Assembly (NCBI GenBank): GCA_005191425.1
Contig: SUPR01000015.1
Span: 1-47,287, forward strand
Origin: Candidatus Helarchaeota ASGARD archaeon Hel_GB_B
Lineage (GTDB): Archaea; Asgardarchaeota; Lokiarchaeia; Helarchaeales; HEL-GB-B
Direction: 5' to 3'
Length of the DNA stretch: 47,287 bases
Positions 16,670-24,938 of the stretch are shown piece by piece. The translations under genes and the position numbers were made by a program. How positions within the stretch are numbered: position 1 is the first letter of the stretch; each line of letters begins with the position of its first letter. The notes beneath the pieces were generated by a model, which worked only from the letters and a program-made list of their open reading frames with translations, had not been told where the DNA came from and made no database searches.

Positions 16670-18598
16670 TTCTTTTTTTAATTGATTGGGATCATTTTCC
16701 AGAATTATCATTTTTTCACTTATCCAATTAGCTAAGAATCGTCTAAAATATCTAGTTGCATACCTATAATCCATTAAAATAATGACACCTCGGTCATCTA
16801 AAGTCCTGATAGGTCTCCCTGCTGCTTGGTTTGCTCTTCGTAAAGCTGGTACATTATAAGATAAATCTTTTCCTTTTTCCTTACCCCAAATTTTATTATA
16901 ATAATCAATTGCGGCTTGGACTCTAACGCTGGGCCTTGCAAAAGGGATTCCGCAAACGATTACTGTATTCATATAATCTCCGGGAAAATCTTCACCTTCA
17001 GCATTTCTACCGCCACAAACACCTAATAATACTCCGCCCGCTTTTTTTGACTGATTTTTAAAATTTTTTATCATATTGTCGTTTTCTTTAGAAGTCATTG
17101 CAGGATTTTCAATATATATCTTTTTATTAGTTTTAATTTTTTCTATGCCTGCTTTTCTTAGACCTCTTAAAATATCATAAGATGCAGCAAATATTCCAAT
17201 ATTTTTCGGAGTATATTCTATCGCTATTTTTATGTGTTCAAGCATCTGTTTATACATGTCCAATGATCTGGATGTGCCTTTACTTGTGATACCTTTTAAA
17301 GCAAAGACTTTCATATTTTCACTACTCCAGAGAGATGGTAAGGTAAATTTTATTGTTGAATCTGGTAAACCAATTGAGTCTACATAAGCATCAGGGTTAA
17401 TTGTCCCGGACATGTGCAATGATCCTTCAATTTCGTTAAATATATTCTTTAAAATTTCTCTGGGGTCTAAAGACAATATTTCTAAGGCGACATACTTTTC
17501 ATTTTGTTTAGTCCTATATTTTGATGCAATAAAAAAATAACTGGGGTTATCTATCACATTATACCAGTTTATAAAGAAATTTCCAACCGAATAAATGTAA
17601 GAGTAAGGGGCTTTTCCTTCCTTAACTTTCAATTCTCTAATTTCTTTGCCTATTTCGATCATATTATTAAAAAAATTTTTATTTATTTTACATGATTTTT
17701 CCATTTTTTTTAAAATATACTTCGGAATAATTGCTAACTCTTCAAAATCCTTTTTCTTAAATTCATCGAAAATATTTTTTAATGAAATACTGAAATCGTA
17801 AAACATTTCCTTTTTATATGCCTCTATTTCCTTGATTAGACTTTTAACGCTAAATTCAGTTAGTCTAATCGACCCAATTTCTGTTGCAATATCAGGCAGA
17901 TTATGTGCTTCGTCAATTATTAAAATTAAGTCATTTAAAGAAACATTTAACATCTCAAGAAATCTTTTTCTAATAAAAGGATTGAATATCCATTGATAAT
18001 TACATGCAACTAAGTCTACTTTAGATAACGCAATTCTGCTAATCATATAAGGGCATAAATTATGGTCTTTACAAATTGCAACTAACTGAGCTCCGTCCAT
18101 AGGTTCTAAATGCAATATAGATAATAGAAAATCCACCCTTTCAGGTTTCCTAATGATATTAGTATAATATAGACATTTATTTCCCTTTCTTAATTCAGTA
18201 CACATTAATTGCGCTAAATTAGGGTCTTTTAGCTTTACTACTAAAGGATGAAAACACATGGTATTTCTTCCGCGTAGCCCGATCCCACTTAATTGTATAT
18301 CCAAGTTATTCTTTTTTAATTCTGAGTTTATTTTTATTAATTCATCAATAACTCTCTGGATTTGCGTATGAGTCCTACAAAGATAAATTACTTTTTTATT
18401 TTTATCTTTAATTAATGGTAATACTGACACCAAACTTAATATAGTCTTACCGTATCCATTTGGTGCTGAAATTACAATATGCCTTTTTGATTCTAGCAAT
18501 TCAGTATATATTTTATTAATTACATAATCCTGCTTTAAACGTACTTCTTTATATGGAAAATATGGCCTAATATTTTCTAATAATCTAGAAATCGACAT
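16643..18598 (-). CDS. Rad3/XPD-family Fe-S DNA helicase
   Basis: The 651-residue protein is a superfamily 2 helicase of the XPD group. Walker A is APNGYGKT (45-52) and the Walker B box is DEAH (229-232). Between them lie four cysteines (C115, C133, C142, C182) spaced as the 4Fe-4S ligands of XPD, with the arch domain following. Motif VI is GRPIRTLDDRG near residue 595. In archaea XPD is a 5'-3' DNA helicase implicated in repair or transcription-coupled processes. A leaderless or short-leader start is likely, since only AT-rich DNA precedes the ATG. The gene overlaps the convergent cyclotransferase by 27 bp. Confidence 0.92.
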   Translation of the reverse strand: MSISRLLENIRPYFPYKEVRLKQDYVINKIYTELLESKRHIVISAPNGYGKTILSLVSVLPLIKDKNKKVIYLCRTHTQIQRVIDELIKINSELKKNNLDIQLSGIGLRGRNTMCFHPLVVKLKDPNLAQLMCTELRKGNKCLYYTNIIRKPERVDFLLSILHLEPMDGAQLVAICKDHNLCPYMISRIALSKVDLVACNYQWIFNPFIRKRFLEMLNVSLNDLILIIDEAHNLPDIATEIGSIRLTEFSVKSLIKEIEAYKKEMFYDFSISLKNIFDEFKKKDFEELAIIPKYILKKMEKSCKINKNFFNNMIEIGKEIRELKVKEGKAPYSYIYSVGNFFINWYNVIDNPSYFFIASKYRTKQNEKYVALEILSLDPREILKNIFNEIEGSLHMSGTINPDAYVDSIGLPDSTIKFTLPSLWSSENMKVFALKGITSKGTSRSLDMYKQMLEHIKIAIEYTPKNIGIFAASYDILRGLRKAGIEKIKTNKKIYIENPAMTSKENDNMIKNFKNQSKKAGGVLLGVCGGRNAEGEDFPGDYMNTVIVCGIPFARPSVRVQAAIDYYNKIWGKEKGKDLSYNVPALRRANQAAGRPIRTLDDRGVIILMDYRYATRYFRRFLANWISEKMIILENDPNQLKKELERFYWHK

Positions 18599-19397
18599 TA
18601 TTAATACTCTATTTTTAAGTTGGAAAATAAAAATTTTAAATTTTTTTCAAAAAAATAGAATCATTATTTACTAAAAATTATTCTTATTTTTGAAACAAAC
18701 TTTATCTAATTTGAAAAATAAAATAAAAAAAAGTAATAAGTGAATTAATAGGAAGATCCCAGAACTCTGTTTTCAATTTTTTGCTGAAATATATTTTTAA
18801 TCATTAAATTAATCCGAGGTAGATGAAATTATTCTATATACAGGAAACATTGTAAATATTTTTTTGATAATCATGAATTTATGTTTCTTCCTTGGATTTT
18901 TAATTAAATTTGGTCAAACTTTTCTAATTGTATATTTAGAAGTTAAATTTTTAAACTACTCGAATTGGAAAATCGCATTAATGATAATAGAAAATCCGCA
19001 ATTGTTCCAGAACATTATTCAATAAACTTTTCATATTTTTTAAAAATTCGGTCGAATTTATGTTTTTTTAAAGAATACTTAAAATCCGACTCAAATTATC
19101 TTTTTCTTAAAAAAATAGCTTATTTATAAATAAAATTTTGCGCATCTTACCTTATACACTAAGAATTTAAAAAATTTGGTCATCAAAACTTAATATTGAA
19201 ACGGAACTAACTAAAATTTGCAAAAATATAATCTTTTCAGCAAATTATATATTAAATATTATTAGAAAATTTGAAAAAAACCTAAAAAATTCCTTTTTTT
19301 CCTTGTGTTGAAATTTTGTGGAGTTTTTATAGTTACCTTCTATTTAAAAAAATAGACTTTAAAGCCGAATTAAAATGAAAGTCGAATCCGAGGTTAG
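18599..19397. other. Intergenic region, 799 bp, largely empty
   Basis: This is the longest gap in the window. It contains a degenerate copy of the initiation region of the downstream gene (18811-18828), which opens only a 10-codon frame, and a 50-codon open frame at 18873-19025 that I do not trust. The rest is AT-rich with no tRNA-like or rRNA-like sequence. The gap may contain a decayed gene or an unrecognised RNA. Confidence 0.45.
18811..18828 (+). repeat. Duplicated translation-initiation sequence (partner at 19385-19403)
   Basis: AATCCGAGGT followed by AGATGAAA at 18811-18828 matches 19385-19403, where the second copy has one extra T before AGATG. The downstream copy contains the ribosome binding site and ATG of the 7-TM gene at 19398. 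The upstream copy opens just 10 codons (ATG 18823 to a TAA). This suggests a duplicated gene start whose coding region has decayed, or a leader peptide. Confidence 0.4.
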
Positions 19398-20066
19398 ATG
19401 AAAATGTTTGATGTTTTTTATATTTTAACAGCATTTTTTAAAATATTATGTTATTCGATTATCGGAATTTATTTACTAAAACAATGGATCAGATTGGAAA
19501 AGAAATATGCAAGTGATTTGCCTTTTTTAATGGGAATTGCTGTATTATTTTTGATTCCGGGTACTATTATAGATATTACAGTAATGACAAATTCAATTGG
19601 GCCATGTTTATTATACAACTTTAGGTATTCATTGGACTTAATTGGTTCACAATTAATTTTTGGGGCAATACTTTCTGTTTGGATGTCAGGTAAAGTAAAA
19701 TTACGGTATAGTATAGTAATAAGTACATCAATCTTGTTTACGATAATATTCTTACTAATGCCTACAGATATTTTACTTCTAGATATAACATCTGCGATGA
19801 TCACTTTACCAACTTTACTCAGTTTAATTATTACATTTATGTTTACATATTTCACTAAAAGATTGACCAATGTACACGGACTATTAATTAGTATAGCTAC
19901 ATTAACAGTAATAGCAGCCTCAATTATACGCCCATTTCTTAAAATTACTGCTGTTTCACCAATTATGCCCTATGGACTCTCTTGGATTACTAATCTGATA
20001 TTAATAAGCGGCTGGCTTATAATGTATTATGGATTGATATCAAAACCGGGCTATATAAACGCTTAA
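19398..20066 (+). CDS. Seven-TM membrane protein, unknown function
   Basis: The 222-residue protein consists almost wholly of hydrophobic helices; I count about seven (approximately 5-27, 42-60, 73-96, 103-120, 127-150, 158-176, 190-214) with short polar loops. Charged residues cluster after the first helix (KQWIRLEKKY) and in the loop near residue 153 (TKRLTN). No catalytic motif or known family is recognised. The ATG follows GAGGTTAG, a good ribosome binding site duplicated upstream. A hairpin followed by T residues just downstream (20069-20095) suggests that the gene is transcribed alone. Confidence 0.6.
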   Translation: MKMFDVFYILTAFFKILCYSIIGIYLLKQWIRLEKKYASDLPFLMGIAVLFLIPGTIIDITVMTNSIGPCLLYNFRYSLDLIGSQLIFGAILSVWMSGKVKLRYSIVISTSILFTIIFLLMPTDILLLDITSAMITLPTLLSLIITFMFTYFTKRLTNVHGLLISIATLTVIAASIIRPFLKITAVSPIMPYGLSWITNLILISGWLIMYYGLISKPGYINA

Positions 20067-20068
20067 TC

Positions 20069-20095
20069 AAAAATTCTTGAATTTTTTTTATTTTT
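20069..20095 (+). terminator. Hairpin plus T-run, probable terminator
   Basis: AAAAATTC (20069-20076), a 2-nt gap and GAATTTTT (20079-20086) form a self-complementary block directly after the stop of the 7-TM gene, running into a T-rich tract. Archaeal termination depends mainly on the oligo-T tract, so the hairpin may be incidental. Confidence 0.4.
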
Positions 20096-20136
20096 CTATA
20101 AACATTTTTATTTATAGTAGTTTTAAATCTTGAATA

Positions 20137-21363
20137 ATGAAAACGTTTAAATTTTTAGGAAGTTGTGATACACTTGTAGCATTAGGAAGTGCAACAACTG
20201 ATGGGACAGTTATTTTTGGTAAAAATTCGGATCGCCCAGATGATGAAGCTCAGAATTTGGTACATGTCCCACGAAGATCAAATTTAAAAGACCAGAAGGT
20301 AAAATGTACATATATTACGATCCCACAAGTATCCGAGACATATGAGATATTAATTTGTCAGCCATCGTGGATATGGGGAGCAGAAATGGGAGTTAATGAG
20401 TGGGGAGTTTGTATTGGTAATGAAGCGGTTTGGACTATAGAGAACTACAATTCTTTGGGGCTACTTGGAATGGATTTACTTCGACTTGGGCTGGAAAGAG
20501 GAAAAAGTGCAAAGAATGCGTTAGAAGTTATAATTTCTTTGCTTGAGGAATTTGGGCAGGGGGGTTCTTGTTCTGAGGACGGTAATATGAACTATCACAA
20601 TTCGTTTCTAATTGCAGATGCAAAAGAGGCGTGGATTCTTGAGACGGCAGGAAAATGGTGGGTTGCAGAACAAATAAAAGACGGTATTAGGTCTATTTCG
20701 AACTCCTTATCTATAAGGAATAAAGGCACCTTACAAAAAAAAGGAATAATAGAATATGCAGTCTCGCGAAATTTAATTAAAGATGATGACGATTTTGATT
20801 TTGCAAAAATATTTTCTGAAGGGTATATATCTGATGAACCAGCGCCATACTCAAGAGAAGGAAGGGCTATTCAATTATTAAAACAAAATAAGGGAAATAT
20901 TGATGAAAAAATGATGATGAATTTTTTGCGGGATCATAAAGCAGGAATTTGCATGCATGGTGGATTTACTTCTACTGCCAGTCAAGTGTCTAAAATATAT
21001 GATGATGGTACCTCAGTTAATTGGTTTACAAATGCTTCGAACCCATGTTTAAACTTTTATAAACCATTTATCTTTCCTTATAATGGGAAAAATACGATTG
21101 ATTCAGGGCCTTATTCTAAAATTAATCCCAATTGGAATTGGTCAAGGTTCGAGAAATTCAAGCAAAATCTTTCAAGATTATCGGATAATACTAAGCAGAA
21201 ATATTATAATGAAATTAACCAAATAGAAAATAAACTAATAGCAGAAATGAACAATTTAAAAAATGAGATGAGAATAAGAAAAAACGAATATATCAAAAAA
21301 TCCTCTGAGGTTTCTGAAAAAGCATGGGAATTTATGGAGAAAATTTATCAATCCTATGGATAA
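20137..21363 (+). CDS. Secernin-like Ntn hydrolase (peptidase family C69)
   Basis: The 408-residue protein closely resembles secernins over its first 230 residues: SCDTLVALG with C10 as the likely nucleophile after N-terminal processing, FGKNSDRPDDEAQ, CTYITIPQV, WIWGAEMGVNEWGVCIGNE, GMDLLRLGLERG, YHNSFLIAD and WILETAGKWW. The family belongs to the Ntn-hydrolase C69 dipeptidase clan; mammalian secernins are implicated in exocytosis but lack a firmly defined substrate. No signal peptide is seen, and nine residues precede the cysteine. The C-terminus (from about 345) is a charged coiled coil. The gene is convergent with cysS, 7 bp away. Confidence 0.88.
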   Translation: MKTFKFLGSCDTLVALGSATTDGTVIFGKNSDRPDDEAQNLVHVPRRSNLKDQKVKCTYITIPQVSETYEILICQPSWIWGAEMGVNEWGVCIGNEAVWTIENYNSLGLLGMDLLRLGLERGKSAKNALEVIISLLEEFGQGGSCSEDGNMNYHNSFLIADAKEAWILETAGKWWVAEQIKDGIRSISNSLSIRNKGTLQKKGIIEYAVSRNLIKDDDDFDFAKIFSEGYISDEPAPYSREGRAIQLLKQNKGNIDEKMMMNFLRDHKAGICMHGGFTSTASQVSKIYDDGTSVNWFTNASNPCLNFYKPFIFPYNGKNTIDSGPYSKINPNWNWSRFEKFKQNLSRLSDNTKQKYYNEINQIENKLIAEMNNLKNEMRIRKNEYIKKSSEVSEKAWEFMEKIYQSYG

Positions 21364-21370
21364 AAGGGAC

Positions 21371-22825
21371 TTAATTTTCCAAGATTTTTTGAAATATTGA
21401 AAAATTTTTAAAATCTTTTATGATAAAACCAATTTCCTTAATTTTATCCCTAATTTTATCAGCTAGTTTATAATTCTTTTCATTTCTTGCTTGATATCTT
21501 ATTTCCATTAAAATACTAAGTAATTCAAATATCTTTTTATCTTCTTTTGTAGGATATTTGTAAGTTAAAAATAGACCAAGAATTTCTCCAAAGTCTAGGA
21601 TCAATTTATTTGCTTTACCAATAAATTCTTTACTGAAAAAAGTTATATTCGCCATATTTTTGTTTATGAATTTGACTAATTCTAATAATGCAATCATTGC
21701 ATTGTGGGTATTAAAGTCATTGTCCATCGCAATAATAAAATCTTTTTCAATTTTGTCTAATAATTCTTTTTCTTCTTTTTTTATGGGTAAGACTATTTCT
21801 TTATCATTAATATTGGTAATAATATTTTGATATTGATTTAAAAAATCTAATGTAAGATAAAATTTGTCCAATGTTCTTTTTGCCACGCGTACTTGGTCTT
21901 CATTAAAATTGATTGGATTTCTGTAATGAACAGATACCAGTAAAAAACGCAATAATTCGGGAGGATATTTTTTAAGTGCATCACGAATTGTTATGAAATT
22001 TCCAAGTGATTTGGACATTTTTTCACTATCAATATTTACAAATCCATTATGGAGCCAATATTTTACAAAAGGCTTTTTACCAGAATATGCTTCACTTTGT
22101 GCTATTTCGTTTTGATGATGTGGAAAGATTAAATCCTGTCCACCGCCGTGAATGTCTATATTTTCTCCTAGATATTTCATACACATGGTTGAACATTCAA
22201 TATGCCAGCCAGGTCTGCCTTCACCCCAAGGAGATTTCCAAGATGGTTCTCCCTCTTTTTTCTTTTTCCATAATGCAAAATCTTTTTTATGTCTTTTTTC
22301 GCCAATATAAATTTTACACATTGTACCTTTTGAATAATTATCGTCTTTCAGTGTAAATCCAGCTAATTTACCATATTCATCATATTTTGTTGTATCAAAA
22401 TAAATATTTCCATCAATATTATAAGCATAACCTTTTTCCAAAAGTACATTTATAACATCGATCATGTCAGGAATAATTGCAGTTGCCCTAGGATGGTAAA
22501 CTGCTTTTCTTATATTTAATGGGTGTGTATCCTCAAAATAAGCATCGATAAATTTTTCAGCCAGTTCATGAACAGCCACATTTTCTTCTTTAGCCCGATT
22601 TATCATTTTATCATCAATATCAGTAAAATTCTGGACATAAATTACTTTATAACCTTTAAATTCAAGGTATCTTCTTATCGTATCAAAAGAAATTAATGAT
22701 CTTGCATGTCCAATATGGCAATAATCATAGACAGTAGGCCCACAAACATACATTTTAACAATTTTATCTTCAATAGGTTTAAATTTTTCTTTTTTCTTAG
22801 TTAATGTATTATAAACTTTTAACAC
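21371..22825 (-). CDS. cysS: Cysteinyl-tRNA synthetase
   Basis: The 484-residue class I synthetase charges tRNA-Cys. HIGH is at residues 37-40 and KMSKS at 269-273. The zinc site of CysRS is represented by C28 (MYVCGPTVYD), C211 (HIECST), H236 and E240 (PHHQNE). The C-terminal helical domain recognising the anticodon is present and of normal length. The start is GTG, preceded by GTGAATAAAA with no strong ribosome binding site. A tRNA-Cys-like gene lies about 1.8 kb upstream of the start (24663-24766), on the same strand. The presence of CysRS means that the SepRS/SepCysS route is not needed. Confidence 0.97.
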   Translation of the reverse strand: MLKVYNTLTKKKEKFKPIEDKIVKMYVCGPTVYDYCHIGHARSLISFDTIRRYLEFKGYKVIYVQNFTDIDDKMINRAKEENVAVHELAEKFIDAYFEDTHPLNIRKAVYHPRATAIIPDMIDVINVLLEKGYAYNIDGNIYFDTTKYDEYGKLAGFTLKDDNYSKGTMCKIYIGEKRHKKDFALWKKKKEGEPSWKSPWGEGRPGWHIECSTMCMKYLGENIDIHGGGQDLIFPHHQNEIAQSEAYSGKKPFVKYWLHNGFVNIDSEKMSKSLGNFITIRDALKKYPPELLRFLLVSVHYRNPINFNEDQVRVAKRTLDKFYLTLDFLNQYQNIITNINDKEIVLPIKKEEKELLDKIEKDFIIAMDNDFNTHNAMIALLELVKFINKNMANITFFSKEFIGKANKLILDFGEILGLFLTYKYPTKEDKKIFELLSILMEIRYQARNEKNYKLADKIRDKIKEIGFIIKDFKNFSIFQKILEN

Positions 22826-23100
22826 TTTTATTCACATAAGAATTTATCAAATTTTATTAACTTTATAAAGAACGCAGTAGATTGAATAACTTAAAAAATT
22901 GATTATATTTCGGTTTATTTTAATTGTTTAGTATAAGTTTAGTTTTTTCGTTGAAAATTCTAAATATAATTAGATTTTAAATTTATTTCAGATTGATTAT
23001 GAAAAAGACCATTACAATTAAATCTAGCGAGAATCTATAAAAAAAGGTAATATCAAAAGTTGGTTTTAAAAAAATCAATAATAATAGAAAATTTTCTCGA

Positions 23101-23400
23101 TTAAAACTTTTTTATCTCCATTTGTTTTTGAATTTCGTCCACTAAAGGTTTTAATTTTTCTGGGATATTTAATGTACTAAATGAAATCATGTGTGATTTG
23201 TCCTCTTGTTCAACTGTGATATAAATTTGCTCCACATCGGGCATGGGTTGTTCATCTTTGAGTTGTAGATTAAAAAAGTCCGCATTAGTTATAATATCCT
23301 GGAAAAAATCAGCTGTATCTTTAGGTATTTTATCAGTATCTATATTTGCTTCCTTAACTATGCCTGCAAAACCGCCACTTTGAATAAATTTAATTTTCAT
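23101..23400 (-). CDS. Emfourin-like protease inhibitor
   Basis: The 99-residue protein resembles emfourin, the inhibitor encoded beside protealysin-type M4 proteases in bacteria. The N-terminal strand IKFIQSGGFAG, containing the SGGFAG turn, and the middle and C-terminal strands (YITVEQED, MISFSTLNIPEKLKPLV) follow that family. It is encoded 12 bp downstream of the M4 protease, as in bacteria, and would keep the enzyme inactive in the cell. It has no signal peptide, like its partner. Confidence 0.8.
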   Translation of the reverse strand: MKIKFIQSGGFAGIVKEANIDTDKIPKDTADFFQDIITNADFFNLQLKDEQPMPDVEQIYITVEQEDKSHMISFSTLNIPEKLKPLVDEIQKQMEIKKF

Positions 23401-23412
23401 TTATAAAACCCT

Positions 23413-24477
23413 TTAAATAACCATTACTTCCTTCCAACCTTTAATGACAGCCTCTCTTTCTTGTTCACCCATTTCTTCTGCTATTTCTATTGAGAGTTTG
23501 GCGGCACGTTCAAAATTTGCATTACTATCTAACTTCTGCAACAATTTATACCAAATTAGCCCCACTTTTTCCCATGCATAACCGCCCAATTCCATTGCAG
23601 CTACATAAAAAGCATGGTTCGGAATGCCACAATTTACATGGACACCACCGTTATCTTGATAAATTTCTAAATCTTTATATTTGTCCATTGTAGAAGGCTG
23701 AGGGTCGGTACCCAATTGAGGATGATTAACATAAGCGGTACCCGGACTTTTAAGTGATCTTATCGCATATTTTTCGCCTATCAATAAATTTGCACCTATT
23801 AACCAATCAGCTTGGTCTACAGTCTGATTAAGTTTAAACTGCTTGATCATTGACCCAAATATATCTGAAAAAGATTCATTTAAAGCACCACTTTGAAATC
23901 TATAGATTAGAGCGCATTCATGTTGTGTCACGCCATGTGTTAATTCATGCCCAACTACATCAAGGTCTAAAGTAAATCTATTAAAGATTTTACCATCCCC
24001 ATCACCAAAAACCATCTGCCAACCATTCCAAAATGCATTATTATAGTGATCACCATAATGTACAGAAGCATCTAATCTCATTCCTTTGTTATCAATTGAA
24101 TTTCTTTTAAATATAGTATTGTAGAAATCATATGTATCCCCCAAATATTCATAAGCTTCATCGACTTCTTTATCATTAGATAATTTATCACCTTCTTTTC
24201 TGACTAAAATACCAGGTAAATGTTGCGAGTTTTGTGAATCATAAATATGTCTGATCTTTTTCTTAACAATTTTAACAGGCTTGATTTTTAATTCTTCCAT
24301 TAAAAGGTCCCGTTCTTTTTTATGAATAAACCTGACAGATCTTATAAAGTTGTCAATTTTAAATGATAATAAAGCCATTTTACGAATTTTACTATCTTTA
24401 CTCTCTAAGAGTTTGTCTATCATATATGGAGGAATTATTCTACAAAAATCATCATGACAAAAATATTTTTCAATCAT
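23413..24477 (-). CDS. Protealysin-like M4 metalloprotease
   Basis: The 354-residue enzyme is a thermolysin-family zinc protease. It has HELTH (177-181), the third zinc ligand E201 in NESFSD, and the transition-state histidine H280 in GGVHVN. A short propeptide (about 1-55) without signal peptide begins with a zinc-chelating-looking region (HDDFCRIIPPYM) that matches protealysin precursors, where a PPYM-type segment is typical. Such proteases occur in bacteria with an emfourin gene directly downstream, as here. The pair in an archaeal context suggests transfer from bacteria. The start ATG is followed by IEKYFCHDD. Confidence 0.92.
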   Translation of the reverse strand: MIEKYFCHDDFCRIIPPYMIDKLLESKDSKIRKMALLSFKIDNFIRSVRFIHKKERDLLMEELKIKPVKIVKKKIRHIYDSQNSQHLPGILVRKEGDKLSNDKEVDEAYEYLGDTYDFYNTIFKRNSIDNKGMRLDASVHYGDHYNNAFWNGWQMVFGDGDGKIFNRFTLDLDVVGHELTHGVTQHECALIYRFQSGALNESFSDIFGSMIKQFKLNQTVDQADWLIGANLLIGEKYAIRSLKSPGTAYVNHPQLGTDPQPSTMDKYKDLEIYQDNGGVHVNCGIPNHAFYVAAMELGGYAWEKVGLIWYKLLQKLDSNANFERAAKLSIEIAEEMGEQEREAVIKGWKEVMVI

Positions 24478-24662
24478 TTTTTTCCCTTTTTTCTAAATTT
24501 TGTTAGTAATAAACATTTGTAAATTTATTTATCGATTTTGGATTAAAAAATGTTTATAAAAAGTTTTTAGAGAATTAATTTCTCAATAAATTATCTTGAG
24601 AAAAAAAGGATATTTTTTAAAGGTTCGGATAAAAATTAAAAAGGATTTAAGTGAAAAAGTAA

Positions 24663-24766
24663 GCTGGTGGTGAGATTCGCACTCACGTCCACGGCTATCT
24701 GAAAAACTGCAGGCCGCTACCTAGCTATAAGTCTACTTATTGAGAAGATTTCTCGGTTACACCAGC
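24663..24766 (-). tRNA. tRNA-Cys (GCA), atypical, with putative intron and long D-loop
   Basis: On the minus strand a 7-bp acceptor stem GCTGGTG/CACCAGC encloses a T-arm (GTGAG-TGCGAAT-CTCAC), a 4-base variable loop GGAC and an anticodon arm GCGGC-CTGCAG...A-GCCGT. The anticodon is GCA (24708-24710), and the base after the acceptor is T, the discriminator typical of tRNA-Cys. A 10-nt insertion TTTTTCAGAT (24697-24706) follows position 37, the standard archaeal intron site, and can pair with the anticodon region (CTG/CAG). The D-stem (ACC/GGT) closes a loop of about 31 nt (24723-24753) instead of 8-9, with no GG, and T-loop position 55 is G instead of T. A second intron in the D-loop, an unusual elbow or a pseudogene are possible. 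Confidence 0.65.
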
Positions 24767-24938
24767 ATATATTAGGAAGTTTGTGGAATTTTACTTAATT
24801 AAATTAATTACTATTTAATAATAATTAATACATTTATCTAATTAAAATTTTAAGGAAATTTAGATATAAATAAATTATTAATAGTTCTAATGTTAGATTG
24901 AATTAGAATTATTTATTTTTAAGATATAAAAATAGAGA

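Noticed and set aside
18873..19025. 50-codon frame in the large gap
   Set aside because: There is no ribosome binding site, the composition is what AT-rich DNA gives by chance, and no family is recognised. It is mentioned only as content of the gap.
22006..22356. 116-codon frame on the plus strand
   Set aside because: It is antisense to cysS, which has all synthetase motifs.
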